A stretch of DNA of 20,925 nt. Source: CBDUBU01 sp965365465. Its GTDB lineage: Bacteria; Bacteroidota; Rhodothermia; Rhodothermales; DASSAV01. This document shows positions 1 to 8,057 of the stretch, in pieces (position 1 is the stretch's first letter; each line of letters starts with the position of its first letter). Under the pieces are notes generated by a model that was given only the letters and a program-made list of their open reading frames with translations, was not told where the DNA came from and ran no database searches. The translations under genes and the position numbers were made by a program. Location: the NCBI GenBank assembly GCA_965365465.1, contig CBDUBU010000033.1, forward strand, positions 1 to 20,925, read 5' to 3'.

Positions 1-790
1 CATACTTGTCTGCCGCCGTCCCTTTCCCGCCTGAGATGATGGCGCCTGCGTGCCCCATACGACGCCCTGGAGGGGCCGTACGCCCAGCGATAAAGGCAAA
101 GACCGGCTTCTTCATGTTCGTCTTGATGTAAGCGGCTGCCTCCTCCTCCGCCGTTCCTCCGATCTCCCCGATCATGACGATGGCTTCCGTCTCATCATCC
201 TCCTCGAAAAGCGCCAGGACCTCCGAAAAGCGCGTCCCGATCACCGGATCTCCCCCGATTCCGACCGCCGTGCTTTGCCCCAGGCCCATTCGGGTAAGCT
301 GGTCCACGGTTTCGTAGGTAAGCGTGCCGGAGCGCGAGATCACCCCGATGTTTCCCTCGCTAAAGATCATGGCCGGCATGATGCCGACTTTGGCGCGGCC
401 CGGCGAAATGACGCCCGGACAGTTCGGGCCAATCAGCCTGATGTTCTTCTGCTTTACGGCGTGATACACCGGGATCATGTCGCTTGTCGGTATGCCCTCC
501 GTGATGCAGATGACCACCTTGATCCCTGCGTCAGCCGACTCCAGGATGGCATCTGCGGCAAACGGCGGGGGCACAAAGATAATAGACGTGTTGGCGCCTT
601 CCTTCTCGACGGCAGCCGCTACCGTGTTGAAGACGGGCCTGTCGAGGTGCATCTGCCCGCCTTTGCCTGGCGTCACTCCGGCCACGAGCGGCGTACCGTA
701 GGCGATCATCTGTTCGGAATGAAAGGTTCCTTCCCGCCCCGTAAAGCCCTGAACCACCAGGCGCGTATCGTTGTCTACGAGAATGCTCAT
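1..790 (-). CDS. sucD: Succinyl-CoA synthetase (ADP-forming) alpha subunit, 3' end cut by the window
   Basis: Alpha subunit of succinyl-CoA ligase, which with SucB converts succinyl-CoA to succinate with nucleotide triphosphate formation in the cytoplasmic TCA cycle. The translation begins MSILVDNDTRLVVQGFTGRE, the standard CoA-binding Rossmann start (VQGFTG). It continues through PGKGG, IIFVPPPFAADA, ITEGIP, GPNCPGVISPG and SRSGTLTYE, all hallmarks of the family. The phosphohistidine motif GHAGA is present at the window edge (His about residue 247, codon at 50-52), close to the position of the catalytic His in the E. coli protein. About 263 of the usual roughly 290 codons are present and the C-terminus lies outside. 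sucB is not in the window. A terminator-like hairpin separates it from gatA upstream, so it probably has its own promoter, which I could not identify. Confidence 0.96.
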   Translation of the reverse strand, partial: MSILVDNDTRLVVQGFTGREGTFHSEQMIAYGTPLVAGVTPGKGGQMHLDRPVFNTVAAAVEKEGANTSIIFVPPPFAADAILESADAGIKVVICITEGIPTSDMIPVYHAVKQKNIRLIGPNCPGVISPGRAKVGIMPAMIFSEGNIGVISRSGTLTYETVDQLTRMGLGQSTAVGIGGDPVIGTRFSEVLALFEEDDETEAIVMIGEIGGTAEEEAAAYIKTNMKKPVFAFIAGRTAPPGRRMGHAGAIISGGKGTAADKY

Positions 791-876
791 GGGTATTAAA
801 TATTATTCTTTTGCCGTCGCCGGGCGCCGAAGAAACAAAGCAGCCGTCAATCTACAAATGCAGCGACGCAGCGTTA

Positions 877-910
877 TAGAAAAGGGCGCGCCGGAAAGAC
901 CCTTGCGCCC
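877..910 (-). terminator. Probable rho-independent terminator of gatA
   Basis: Read on the minus strand, GGGCGC (complement of 905-910) pairs with GCGCCC (complement of 884-889) around a 15-nt loop and is followed by TTTTCT. It lies 20-53 bases after the gatA stop and before sucD. The stem is only 6 bp and an alternative AAGGG/CCCTT pairing overlaps it, so strength is uncertain. Confidence 0.5.
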
Positions 911-929
911 GTGTTGGGTTCCCAAAAAA

Positions 930-2489
930 CTACGCAGCCTCGGCGCCGACCAACTTCATCGCCACATCGCCCACCTGCAACAGCAGGGCTTCGTCGAAAT
1001 GGCGTCCCAGAAGCTGCATCCCTACGGGAAGCCCCTCGGCGCTCCGACCTATCGGAACCACAAGGCCCGGAATCCCGGCAAGGTTGGCCGTTACCGTGTA
1101 TATATCGCCCAGATACATTTCGAGCGGATCGCTGGTTTTGCTGCCCAGCTTGAAAGGCAGGGTGGGCGTGGCCGGCGTTAACAAAACATCTACTTGCTCA
1201 AAGGCGCGGTCGAAATCGTGACGGATCAGCGAACGGACGCGTTGGGCCTTGCCATAGTAGGCATCGTAGTAGCCGGAGGAAAGCACGTAGGAGCCCAGCA
1301 TGATCCGACGCTTCACTTCCTTGCCGAAGCCTTCGGTTCTCGATTGCACATAGAGCCGATGCAGAAGCGTCTCCTGCCCTTCCAGTTGATCCTGAAGCAC
1401 AGCTACAAGCGATGCATCGCCATCGGCCCTGGCCGTAGCAAGCGCCTGCTCCGTTGCTGCTTTTTCCTCAGTCAGGGCGCGGCGCGTCTCGCCCAGATCT
1501 GCGCGGTAGCCGTAGCGAACCCCGTCGTAACGCGCGAGATTGCTCGACGCTTCCGCTGTGGCGAGCACGTAGTAGGTTGCAATTCCGTATTCCGTGTGAG
1601 GAAGCGAGATTTCCCGAACCTCGGCTCCCTCCTGTTGCAGCCGTTCCACCTGTTGCATGAGCAGGCGGCGAATTCCTCTATCCAGGCCTTCGGCATAGTA
1701 CTCTTTCGGCAACCCGATCCGGATGCCACGTACGGAGCCGGTGAGCGCCTGGCGGTAATCCGGGACCGGCGCCGGTGCGCTCGTTCCATCCCACGGGTCC
1801 ACGCCGGCTATTGTACCCAGCGTCAGCGCTACATCTTCTACCGAATGCCCCAGCGGCCCGATGCAGTCGAAAGACGAGGCATACGCCACGAGGCCGTACC
1901 GGCTGACGCGCCCGTAGGTAGGCTTCAGGCCCACCACACCGCAGAACGCGGCGGGCTGGCGCACGGAGCCTCCAGTATCCGAACCAAGTGCGACATGACA
2001 CGTTTCCGCCGCTACGGCAGCGGCAGAGCCGCCTGAAGATCCTCCGGGCACGTACTCCGGGGCCACAGGGTTGCGCACCGGCCCGAAGAAGCTGTTCTCG
2101 TTGGAAGATCCCATAGCGAACTCATCACAGTTGACCTTGCCCAGAAAGGTCGCACCGGCGTTCCGCAACCGTTCGATAACAGTGGCATCGTAGAGAGAAG
2201 AGAAGTTTTCCAGCATCCGGGACCCGCACGTTACCGGGCGCCCTTTGATGCAGATGACATCCTTAACGGCCATCATCAGGCCTGCCAGGGGCAAATGCTC
2301 GCCCCGCAAGCGCCGGGCATCCAGCGACCGGGCATGGCCGAGCGCCCCGTCCGCGTCAACCTGCAGAAAAATATTGAGATGTGGGTTACGCGCCTGGATA
2401 TGCTGCAAAAAAGACGAGACCAGCGCTTCGCAACTGGTCTCGTCTTTCTCCAAAGCCGTCCGGGCATCAGAAAAAGTTCTGTATACCAT
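930..2489 (-). CDS. gatA: Aspartyl/glutamyl-tRNA(Asn/Gln) amidotransferase subunit A
   Basis: Amidase subunit of the GatCAB complex, which hydrolyses glutamine and passes ammonia to mischarged Glu-tRNA(Gln) or Asp-tRNA(Asn) in the cytoplasm. The amidase-signature Ser-cisSer-Lys triad is visible: Lys in AVKDVI, the GGSSGGSAAAVAAE loop, and the nucleophile region GSDTGGSVRQPAAFCG, followed by GLKPTYGRVSRYG. The C-terminus carries the usual VTANLAGIPGLVVPIG and LPVGMQLLG. I start at the ATG at 2489 (MVYRTFSDARTAL, 519 codons). An in-frame ATG at 2522 would add 11 residues with no family resemblance, while AAGGGA lies upstream of the chosen start. It follows tatA by 72 bases on the same strand. 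gatB and gatC are not in the window. The family is usually about 480-500 residues, so this one is slightly long. Confidence 0.96.
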   Translation of the reverse strand: MVYRTFSDARTALEKDETSCEALVSSFLQHIQARNPHLNIFLQVDADGALGHARSLDARRLRGEHLPLAGLMMAVKDVICIKGRPVTCGSRMLENFSSLYDATVIERLRNAGATFLGKVNCDEFAMGSSNENSFFGPVRNPVAPEYVPGGSSGGSAAAVAAETCHVALGSDTGGSVRQPAAFCGVVGLKPTYGRVSRYGLVAYASSFDCIGPLGHSVEDVALTLGTIAGVDPWDGTSAPAPVPDYRQALTGSVRGIRIGLPKEYYAEGLDRGIRRLLMQQVERLQQEGAEVREISLPHTEYGIATYYVLATAEASSNLARYDGVRYGYRADLGETRRALTEEKAATEQALATARADGDASLVAVLQDQLEGQETLLHRLYVQSRTEGFGKEVKRRIMLGSYVLSSGYYDAYYGKAQRVRSLIRHDFDRAFEQVDVLLTPATPTLPFKLGSKTSDPLEMYLGDIYTVTANLAGIPGLVVPIGRSAEGLPVGMQLLGRHFDEALLLQVGDVAMKLVGAEAA

Positions 2490-2561
2490 AAAATCCGTGA
2501 TTCCCTTGCCCGGCGCAAACACGCTTCCCGGCGCTGCGCCCTGTAGCTATCCTGCGTAAGA

Positions 2562-2897
2562 TCAGACGCGCTTCTCTGCTTCGGCGGCAGGGTTTTCCGC
2601 CCGGGGCTGAGGCGGCGGAACTGCTTCGTTGTACTGCTGGTACTCCTGGCCGCTTCTCGGCGCTTGCGTGCCCTGATAGGGCGGCTGAATGCTCCGGTGA
2701 CCGGTCTGGTCTACGTCCATCTCCCGCTTGAGATCGTTGGTGGCATCCTTGAACTCCCGGATCCCTTTGCCTAAACCACGCGCAATTTCGGGGATGCGTT
2801 TAGCGCCGAAAAGAAGCAAAATCGCAAGAAAAATCAGTAAGATTTCGGTGGGCCCTAAACCACCGATTGCCAGGATTGCCTGAGAACCTTCAAACAT
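2562..2897 (-). CDS. tatA: Sec-independent protein translocase TatA/E
   Basis: Small membrane subunit that forms the protein-conducting assembly of the twin-arginine translocation pathway for folded proteins. The 111-residue product has the family architecture. There is a short periplasmic N-terminus, one transmembrane helix (about residues 14-31, GLGPTEILLIFLAILLLFG), the conserved FGAKRIPEIARGLGKGI hinge with its FG pair, and an amphipathic helix ending EFKDATNDLKREMD. A low-complexity Pro/Gln/Glu-rich tail follows (about residues 65-111). TatA/E is preferred over TatB because of the phenylalanine-glycine hinge and the short polar tail. A good ribosome site (AAGGTG, 5 nt before ATG) supports the start. 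No tatC is nearby. gatA follows on the same strand. Confidence 0.93.
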   Translation of the reverse strand: MFEGSQAILAIGGLGPTEILLIFLAILLLFGAKRIPEIARGLGKGIREFKDATNDLKREMDVDQTGHRSIQPPYQGTQAPRSGQEYQQYNEAVPPPQPRAENPAAEAEKRV

Positions 2898-2968
2898 AAC
2901 GTCACCTTATCTGGTAATGTGTAGCCTTTGCTTCCAGGGCGCACGCAACGGGCAGCGCGCCGGGAATG

Positions 2969-3002
2969 CAAAGATAGCGCTAAACATTTCTTTGTGAAAC
3001 AA
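2969..3002 (-). promoter_or_regulatory. Possible Bacteroidetes-type promoter for tatA
   Basis: On the minus strand a TATCTTTG box (complement of 2969-2976) matches the TAnnTTTG -7 consensus of the Bacteroidetes primary sigma factor, with TTG (complement of 3000-3002) 23 nt upstream. It would give tatA a leader of about 65 nt. The spacing is at the long limit, so this is tentative. I see no comparable match on the plus strand for add in the 2898-3185 gap. Confidence 0.35.
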
Positions 3003-3185
3003 CGAAACCTGGATGCCGGGTTTACGGCAGCACGCCTAACCTTCCAGAAAACAAGATCGAAACGAACAGGCAATGGGGGTGTTCCGAAAACTCCGGACGA
3101 AGCGACAGGTAAGCTCGCCTCTTTTGCGAATTTCGTGCTTGAACCCGCGCCGGGAGACCGGTAACTTGCCTCCGAAAAAAGCTCT

Positions 3186-4265
3186 ATGATGCTCTCTTCC
3201 TCTCTCTCTGCACTCACGCGCGACGATCTCTTCGGCTGGCCCAAAGCCGAACTGCATTGCCACCTGGACGGCTCGCTGCGACTGACGACCCTGCTTGAGC
3301 TTGCGCGTACCCAGGGAAAGATGTCTCTGCTTCCGTCCGACGACGTGGACGGCCTCGAAGAAATCCTGCGCCAGATCGACCATTCCGAAACCCTGGAAGC
3401 TTATCTAGGCTGGTTTCGCTACACGATTCCCCTCATGCAGTCTGCCGACGCCCTGGCACGGATCGCCTATGAACTGGCTGAAGACAACGCACGGGAGAAC
3501 GTCCGCTACCTGGAAGTCCGTTACGGCCCCATCTTGCATACCGAGGAAGGACTCACGCTCGAACAGGTTAACGATGCTGTACTGGACGGCTTGAAAAACG
3601 CCGAGCGTGATTTCGACATCCACACGAACCTCATCATCTGCGGGCTGCGCGACCGCTTCGAGAGCGCTTCTCTACGGCAGGCCGAACTGGCCGTCGCCTA
3701 TCGTCGGCGCGGCGTGGTGGCTTTTGATCTCGCCGGCGGCGAAGCAGGGCACCCGCCCAAACATCACCTGCACGCGTTTTATTACGCGCGTAACAATATG
3801 CTCGGGCTGACCGTTCATGCCGGAGAGTCATGGGGGCCTGATTCGATCCATCAGGCGCTTTTCTTTTGCGGCGCCCATCGCATCGGTCACGGCACCTCCC
3901 TGTACCGAGACCCCGACCTGATGCAGTACTGTGCAAATCACCAGGTTCCACTGGAGATCTGTCCTACAAGCAATGTTCAGACGCATGTGGCGCCGGGCAT
4001 GGCATCACACCCGCTCAAACTGTACCTGCGGTCAGGCATTCCTGTAACGATCAACACAGACAACCGCCTTTTCAGCCGCACCTCCATGACCGAAGAACTG
4101 TGGCGCGTCTATGAACACGCGGAACTGCGCCCACAAGAAATGCGCGAGATCGTCCTGAACGGGTTTCGTTATGCCTTCATGGACTGGGATCGGAAGCAGG
4201 ACATCCTGCGCCAGGTCGCGGATGCCTTGCCGATAGATCCGTCTGTACATACGTCTTTCTGGTAG
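3186..4265 (+). CDS. add: Adenosine deaminase
   Basis: Zinc hydrolase of the amidohydrolase superfamily that deaminates adenosine (and deoxyadenosine) to inosine in purine salvage. The TIM-barrel metal site is complete: HCH at residues 24-26 (LHCHLDGSL), His211 and catalytic Glu214 in VHAGES, His235 in RIGHG, and Asp292. The usual family block ICPTSNVQT is also present. The second Asp of the common TDD motif is Asn here (NTDNR, residue 293), a variant I recall from actinobacterial and other bacterial members. The start could be either of two adjacent ATGs (3186 or 3189). At 359 residues it is full length. It is divergent from tatA and 83 bases upstream of aroA on the same strand; the pairing looks positional rather than functional. 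Confidence 0.95.
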   Translation: MMLSSSLSALTRDDLFGWPKAELHCHLDGSLRLTTLLELARTQGKMSLLPSDDVDGLEEILRQIDHSETLEAYLGWFRYTIPLMQSADALARIAYELAEDNARENVRYLEVRYGPILHTEEGLTLEQVNDAVLDGLKNAERDFDIHTNLIICGLRDRFESASLRQAELAVAYRRRGVVAFDLAGGEAGHPPKHHLHAFYYARNNMLGLTVHAGESWGPDSIHQALFFCGAHRIGHGTSLYRDPDLMQYCANHQVPLEICPTSNVQTHVAPGMASHPLKLYLRSGIPVTINTDNRLFSRTSMTEELWRVYEHAELRPQEMREIVLNGFRYAFMDWDRKQDILRQVADALPIDPSVHTSFW

Positions 4266-4348
4266 CGAAAAAGAAAGCGCACGGCGCATTCCTGCTCGTT
4301 ATCTTCGTTGAAATTTTCCACCTACCTGACTCCTGCCAACCTTTTTTC

Positions 4349-5626
4349 ATGAACTCGACCGTAAAGCGCGTAACGACCTTTTCAGGCACGGTTGCTTTGC
4401 CCGCCGACAAATCCATTGCCCACCGCGCTGCGCTGCTCGCTGCACTCGGAGACGGAACCTCGCAGATCGTTAATTATCCCTCTTCGGCTGACCCACAGTC
4501 TACGCTCTCCTGCCTCCGCCAACTGGGAATCGACATGGAGGACCGGGATGGCATTCTCTATGTCGAAGGCAAAGGGCTGCATGGCCTGACTGCTCCGGAA
4601 ACCCCTCTGGACTGCGGCAATTCAGGCACAACCATGCGGCTGCTTTCCGGCATCCTCGCGGCACAACCGTTCGACAGCGTCCTTTCCGGAGACCCCTCCC
4701 TGAGTCGCCGGCCAATGGGGCGGATCGCGGATCCGCTCCGGCGGATGGGCGCCCGGATCGAACTCACCGACGGGCACGCGCCGGTTCACCTTCGCGGCGG
4801 GCGCGCTCTTCAAGGCATCGAATACACACTGCCGGTGGCCTCGGCGCAGGTCAAATCCTGCGTCCTGCTGGCGGGCCTGTACGCTGACAGAGAGACTACG
4901 GTGGTCGAACCCCTCCCTTCCCGCGACCATACGGAGCGTATGCTGGGCCTGGACGTATTCGAAACCGAGGGTGTGCGCTACCTGACGGTGCAGAAAGGAC
5001 TACCTATCCCTGCCCGAACATGGACCGTTCCACGCGACTTCTCGGCGGCTGCCTTTTTTCTGGTGGCCGGCTCTATCGCGCCGGAGGGCGAGGTTGCTCT
5101 GCCCGGCGTGGGGTTGAATCCTTCACGCAGCGCCTTGCTGGACGTGCTCAGAGCCATGGGCGCCGACATTGCCCTGCGCAATGAACGTTCCTATGGAGGC
5201 GAACCGATTGCCGACCTCACCGTTCGACCGGCCTCCCTGAGCGGCGTATCAGTAGGCGGCGCACTGATTCCTAATCTGATCGACGAGATACCGGCGCTGG
5301 CGGTGGCGGCAGCCTGCGCTCAGGGCCGCACGGAAATCCGCGACGCGGCAGAACTGCGCGTGAAGGAGACAGACCGGATTGCGGCGCTTGTAAAGAACCT
5401 GCGCACGCTCGGCGCAGAAGTCGAGGAATTCGCTGACGGGTTGGCCGTCACCGGAGGCCGTCCGCTGACAGGCGCTGCCATCCCGAGCTTTGACGACCAC
5501 CGGATCGCTATGGCAATGGGCATCGCCGGGCTTGTAGCTTCGGGCAGGACGACCATCCTCGAGGCCGAATGCGCTGCCGTTTCATTTCCTGATTTCTGGA
5601 CCACGCTCGAAGCAATGAGCTTCTAG
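4349..5626 (+). CDS. aroA: 3-phosphoshikimate 1-carboxyvinyltransferase (EPSP synthase)
   Basis: Sixth step of the shikimate pathway: transfers the enolpyruvyl group of PEP to shikimate-3-phosphate, leading to chorismate. The 425-residue protein is full length and carries all signatures. These are LPADKSIAHRAALLAALGDG (residues 17-36, with the substrate-binding Lys-Ser and Arg), LDCGNSGTTMRLLSG (87-101), GDPSLSRRPMGRI (114-126), SAQVKSCVLLAG, PSRDHTERML, NLIDEIPALAVAA with the catalytic Asp, LRVKETDRIAAL with the catalytic Glu, DDHRIAMA, and the C-terminal VSFPDFW. The GNSGTTMR form is that of ordinary, non-CP4-type enzymes. The start at 4349 follows a pyrimidine-rich stretch with no Shine-Dalgarno sequence. 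It converges on the alkyltransferase gene with only 35 bases between the stops, where just a 5-bp stem is visible. Confidence 0.97.
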   Translation: MNSTVKRVTTFSGTVALPADKSIAHRAALLAALGDGTSQIVNYPSSADPQSTLSCLRQLGIDMEDRDGILYVEGKGLHGLTAPETPLDCGNSGTTMRLLSGILAAQPFDSVLSGDPSLSRRPMGRIADPLRRMGARIELTDGHAPVHLRGGRALQGIEYTLPVASAQVKSCVLLAGLYADRETTVVEPLPSRDHTERMLGLDVFETEGVRYLTVQKGLPIPARTWTVPRDFSAAAFFLVAGSIAPEGEVALPGVGLNPSRSALLDVLRAMGADIALRNERSYGGEPIADLTVRPASLSGVSVGGALIPNLIDEIPALAVAAACAQGRTEIRDAAELRVKETDRIAALVKNLRTLGAEVEEFADGLAVTGGRPLTGAAIPSFDDHRIAMAMGIAGLVASGRTTILEAECAAVSFPDFWTTLEAMSF

Positions 5627-5661
5627 CGGCGTTCGCTCCGGTTGCTGTCCGGAAAGGCCCG

Positions 5662-5994
5662 TCAAAGCCCGCGTGCAGGAACCCAGAGGTGCTTTTCCAG
5701 ATCAACGCACCCTTCGCCGGTGAACGTGACCTGCTCTGCACGCAATCGCTCTTCCATGACGAAGGGGCTTTCAAAATGCCGTGCTCCTGATAGCGCTCCG
5801 AACCGGTTCACGACGCGATGGCACGGCAGATGGGTTCCGGCGGCGGCGTTTAGCGCCCAGCCTACCGTACGCGCGGCGCTGCGCGATCCGAGGTGTTCGG
5901 CGATATGCCCATACGTGGTCACCTTGCCGCAGGGAATCTGCGCTACCACGTCCCAGACCCGATGGAAAAAGTCTTCCCGGTCTTTATGCTCCAT
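5662..5994 (-). CDS. One-domain O6-alkylguanine-DNA alkyltransferase homologue (MGMT/ATL-like)
   Basis: Homologue of the C-terminal DNA-binding and active-site domain of O6-methylguanine-DNA methyltransferases, which remove alkyl groups from guanine by irreversible transfer to a cysteine. Visible motifs are VWDVVAQIPCGKVTTYGHIAEHLG (helix and wing), SARTVGWALNA with the conserved arginine finger at about residue 42, and the active-site block LPCHRVVNRFGALSG with Cys58. At 110 residues it lacks the N-terminal domain of Ada/Ogt and has the length of alkyltransferase-like (ATL) proteins. ATL proteins, however, usually carry Trp in place of this Cys. It could therefore be a minimal active methyltransferase or a damage-recognition protein. 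It is 46 bases downstream of the SPFH gene on the same strand and may share its transcript. Confidence 0.88.
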   Translation of the reverse strand: MEHKDREDFFHRVWDVVAQIPCGKVTTYGHIAEHLGSRSAARTVGWALNAAAGTHLPCHRVVNRFGALSGARHFESPFVMEERLRAEQVTFTGEGCVDLEKHLWVPARGL

Positions 5995-6040
5995 CCTGTT
6001 TGACTCTAACCGGTAAGCGCGGCCTGACTGCGGTATGCCC

Positions 6041-6889
6041 TTACTGGCCCCCCAGAATGACCGGAAGCCCGTCGCCCCCTGAACCGATGATGATGGTCTT
6101 CGAGTTTGGCGACTCAGCCAGTTTTTCCGTAGCCTCTATGCCTTTGAAGCGTAAAAACTGCGGGGACAGGCTTTCGGTGACGATGCGCTGGTATTCCGCC
6201 TGCCCCACGGCCTCTATTCGCTTGCGATCCGCTTCCAGGCTGTCCTTCTGAAGGGTAAACTCGTAGCGAGCGACCTCCTGCTCTTCCGTCAGCTTGCGTT
6301 CGATGGCCCGCTGGATTTGCTCCGGCAGGCGCACATCGCGAATCAGGACTGCCTCTATCTGTACGAACCGATCTTGCACCCCTGCCCGCACACGTTCCAG
6401 AACAGCGCCTTGCAGTTCCGTTCGGCGCGTGGAGTACAGTTCTTCAGGCGTAAAACGCCCGACCACCTCTCGTACGGCGCTGCGCAATTCGGGAAACACG
6501 AGCTTCGACGCATAGTCGGTGCCGTATGTCACATGCAATTGCGGAAGTCTTTCTACGACCGGGCGCATTCGTATCGATACGTCCAGTCCGATGGAAAGGC
6601 CATTGGACGAGAGCGCGGTAAGCTCCTCGAGTTGCTCCTGCACCCGCACGTCGTAGGTATAGATCGTCACCCAGGGGGCGTGTACCTTGAGCCCTTCTCC
6701 ATAGATGGTTTCCAGATCCGTCCCTCCGAAGACACTGTAGCGAACGCCTCCCTCCCCCGATCCGATCGAGGTGGTCATACATCCTGCCGCCATGGCAGCA
6801 ACGATAAAAAAAAGCACGATGCCGATGCCCATCCGAATCGCTGCACGGGCAACGTTAGGATATTCGTTTGCCATGTTTCGGGTGCTCAT
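6041..6889 (-). CDS. Prohibitin/SPFH-domain membrane protein
   Basis: Member of the SPFH (stomatin/prohibitin/flotillin/HflK-C) superfamily, membrane-anchored proteins that oligomerise and often act as protease or membrane-domain scaffolds. The 282-residue product has an N-terminal hydrophobic segment (about residues 20-36, GIGIVLFFIVAAMAAGC) and then the prohibitin domain (GGVRYSVFGG, EGLKVHAPWVTIYTYDVRVQ, LDVSIRMRP). A charged helical region follows (about 190-245, IQRAIERKLTEEQEVARYEF, KDSLEADRKRIEAVGQAEYQ) and the tail is SKTIIIGSGGDGLPVILGG. A cysteine directly after the hydrophobic stretch (MAAGC, Cys37) could be a relaxed lipobox. An alternative start is Met6 (6874). It is divergent from murB and upstream of the alkyltransferase gene. 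The specific role is unknown. Confidence 0.87.
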   Translation of the reverse strand: MSTRNMANEYPNVARAAIRMGIGIVLFFIVAAMAAGCMTTSIGSGEGGVRYSVFGGTDLETIYGEGLKVHAPWVTIYTYDVRVQEQLEELTALSSNGLSIGLDVSIRMRPVVERLPQLHVTYGTDYASKLVFPELRSAVREVVGRFTPEELYSTRRTELQGAVLERVRAGVQDRFVQIEAVLIRDVRLPEQIQRAIERKLTEEQEVARYEFTLQKDSLEADRKRIEAVGQAEYQRIVTESLSPQFLRFKGIEATEKLAESPNSKTIIIGSGGDGLPVILGGQ

Positions 6890-6972
6890 TTAAGCTCTCT
6901 TTCCGTGGTTGCAGCAGTTTATTCCGTCAACCTGTGGACGTTCAAAGTAGCATAAAAGTTGCAGGGCAACAA

Positions 6973-7011
6973 GCAGAGGCCCCCGGCGTTAGAGCCACGC
7001 TCTGCAAAAAT
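6973..7011 (+). promoter_or_regulatory. Mutually exclusive hairpins upstream of murB
   Basis: In the 154-base divergent gap, GCAGA (6973-6977) can pair with TCTGC (7001-7005), with an inner GCGT/ACGC stem. The same TCTGC overlaps a second stem, CTGCA (7002-7006) with TGCAG just downstream. The arms are short (4-5 bp) and a regulatory role is only a possibility. Confidence 0.2.
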
Positions 7012-7043
7012 GCAGTCTACTCACCGCCCCTGCCTGTTCCTTT

Positions 7044-8057
7044 ATGACCCTAGATCCTGCAATCACCCCGGCAGCGCTCAACATTTTGCAGCAGGCGTTC
7101 GGGGCCGACCGCCTTCGCCCCCGCGAGCAACTGGCTCCTTATACGACGTTTCGCATCGGGGGTCCTGCCGACGTTTTTTTCGAGGCGCGCACCGCGCAAG
7201 AGCTGGCGCAAGCGCTCCTGATCGCGCGCGAACACCGCATCCCGCATTTTCTGCTGGGCATGGGCGCCAACATCCTGATCGGCGACGGAGGGTTCCGGGG
7301 ACTCGTGATTCGCAACATTGCAAGCCATGTCGAGGTGCATCCGGATGCGCAACGCATCCGGGCCGAAAGCGGCGCTGTCATCTACCCGGATCTGATCGAT
7401 ACCGCCGTTTCCCACGGACTTTCCGGGCTAGAGCACTTCGTGGGCATTCCTTCTACGGTAGGCGGCGCGCTGTGGCAGAACCTGCATTTTCTTTCCCCTC
7501 CGCCGGAAAGAGAGCGCACCATCTTTATCGAGGAAGTGCTTTACGAAGCCGACCTGCTCACTCAGGAGAATGAGCGCCGAACGGTAGGGGTCAATTACTT
7601 TCAGTTCGGCTACGACTACTCGATCCTGCATGACCGGGAGGATGTGGTGCTTTCTGCTACGTTTCAACTACGCGAAGCCGATCCCGCACGGATGCGAGAA
7701 ATCATGGAAGCCAACCTCCAGTGGCGGCGCGAACGCCACCCTCCTCTGGATACGGAACCCAGCGCAGGATCTATTTTCAAGAAGATAGAGGGCATCGGGG
7801 CCGGACGATTGATCGACCAGTGCGGGCTAAAGGGGACGCGGATCGGAGACGCAGAGATCACCCGCCGGCACGCCAACATCATGATTAATCGCGGGGGCGC
7901 CACGGCATCGGACGTTCGCGCCCTGATCGCCCACGTGCAGGAGGTTGTCAAGCGCGAAACCGGCTACCACCTTGAGCCGGAAATTTCGTTTGTGGGCGCC
8001 TTCCTCGCGCCGACTCCATTCAGCGAAGCGACGTCGGACAGCGCCTTTCCCAATTAA
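7044..8057 (+). CDS. murB: UDP-N-acetylenolpyruvoylglucosamine reductase
   Basis: FAD enzyme that reduces UDP-GlcNAc-enolpyruvate with NADPH to UDP-MurNAc, the second committed step of peptidoglycan synthesis in the cytoplasm. The FAD-binding domain shows YTTFRIGGPAD (33-43), LGMGANILIGDGGFRGLVI (71-89) and the GIPSTVGGA loop (134-142). The C-terminal substrate domain has GYDYSILH (189-196), RRERHPPLDTEPSAGSIFK (228-246, with the proton-donor Ser243), GRLIDQCGLKG, GDAEI, HANIMINRGGATASDV, and the terminal EPEISFVG with the catalytic Glu. After the VGGA loop it reads LWQNLHFLSPPPERERTIFI instead of the usual NAGAYG-type segment, an unusual lineage variant. No Shine-Dalgarno is visible. It stands apart from other mur genes and converges on the ADP-ribosylglycohydrolase gene. 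Confidence 0.93.
   Translation: MTLDPAITPAALNILQQAFGADRLRPREQLAPYTTFRIGGPADVFFEARTAQELAQALLIAREHRIPHFLLGMGANILIGDGGFRGLVIRNIASHVEVHPDAQRIRAESGAVIYPDLIDTAVSHGLSGLEHFVGIPSTVGGALWQNLHFLSPPPERERTIFIEEVLYEADLLTQENERRTVGVNYFQFGYDYSILHDREDVVLSATFQLREADPARMREIMEANLQWRRERHPPLDTEPSAGSIFKKIEGIGAGRLIDQCGLKGTRIGDAEITRRHANIMINRGGATASDVRALIAHVQEVVKRETGYHLEPEISFVGAFLAPTPFSEATSDSAFPN

Noticed and set aside
50..799. Open frame on the plus strand opposite sucD
   Set aside because: The minus strand gives unmistakable SucD sequence; the plus translation is Arg/His/Asp-rich noise.
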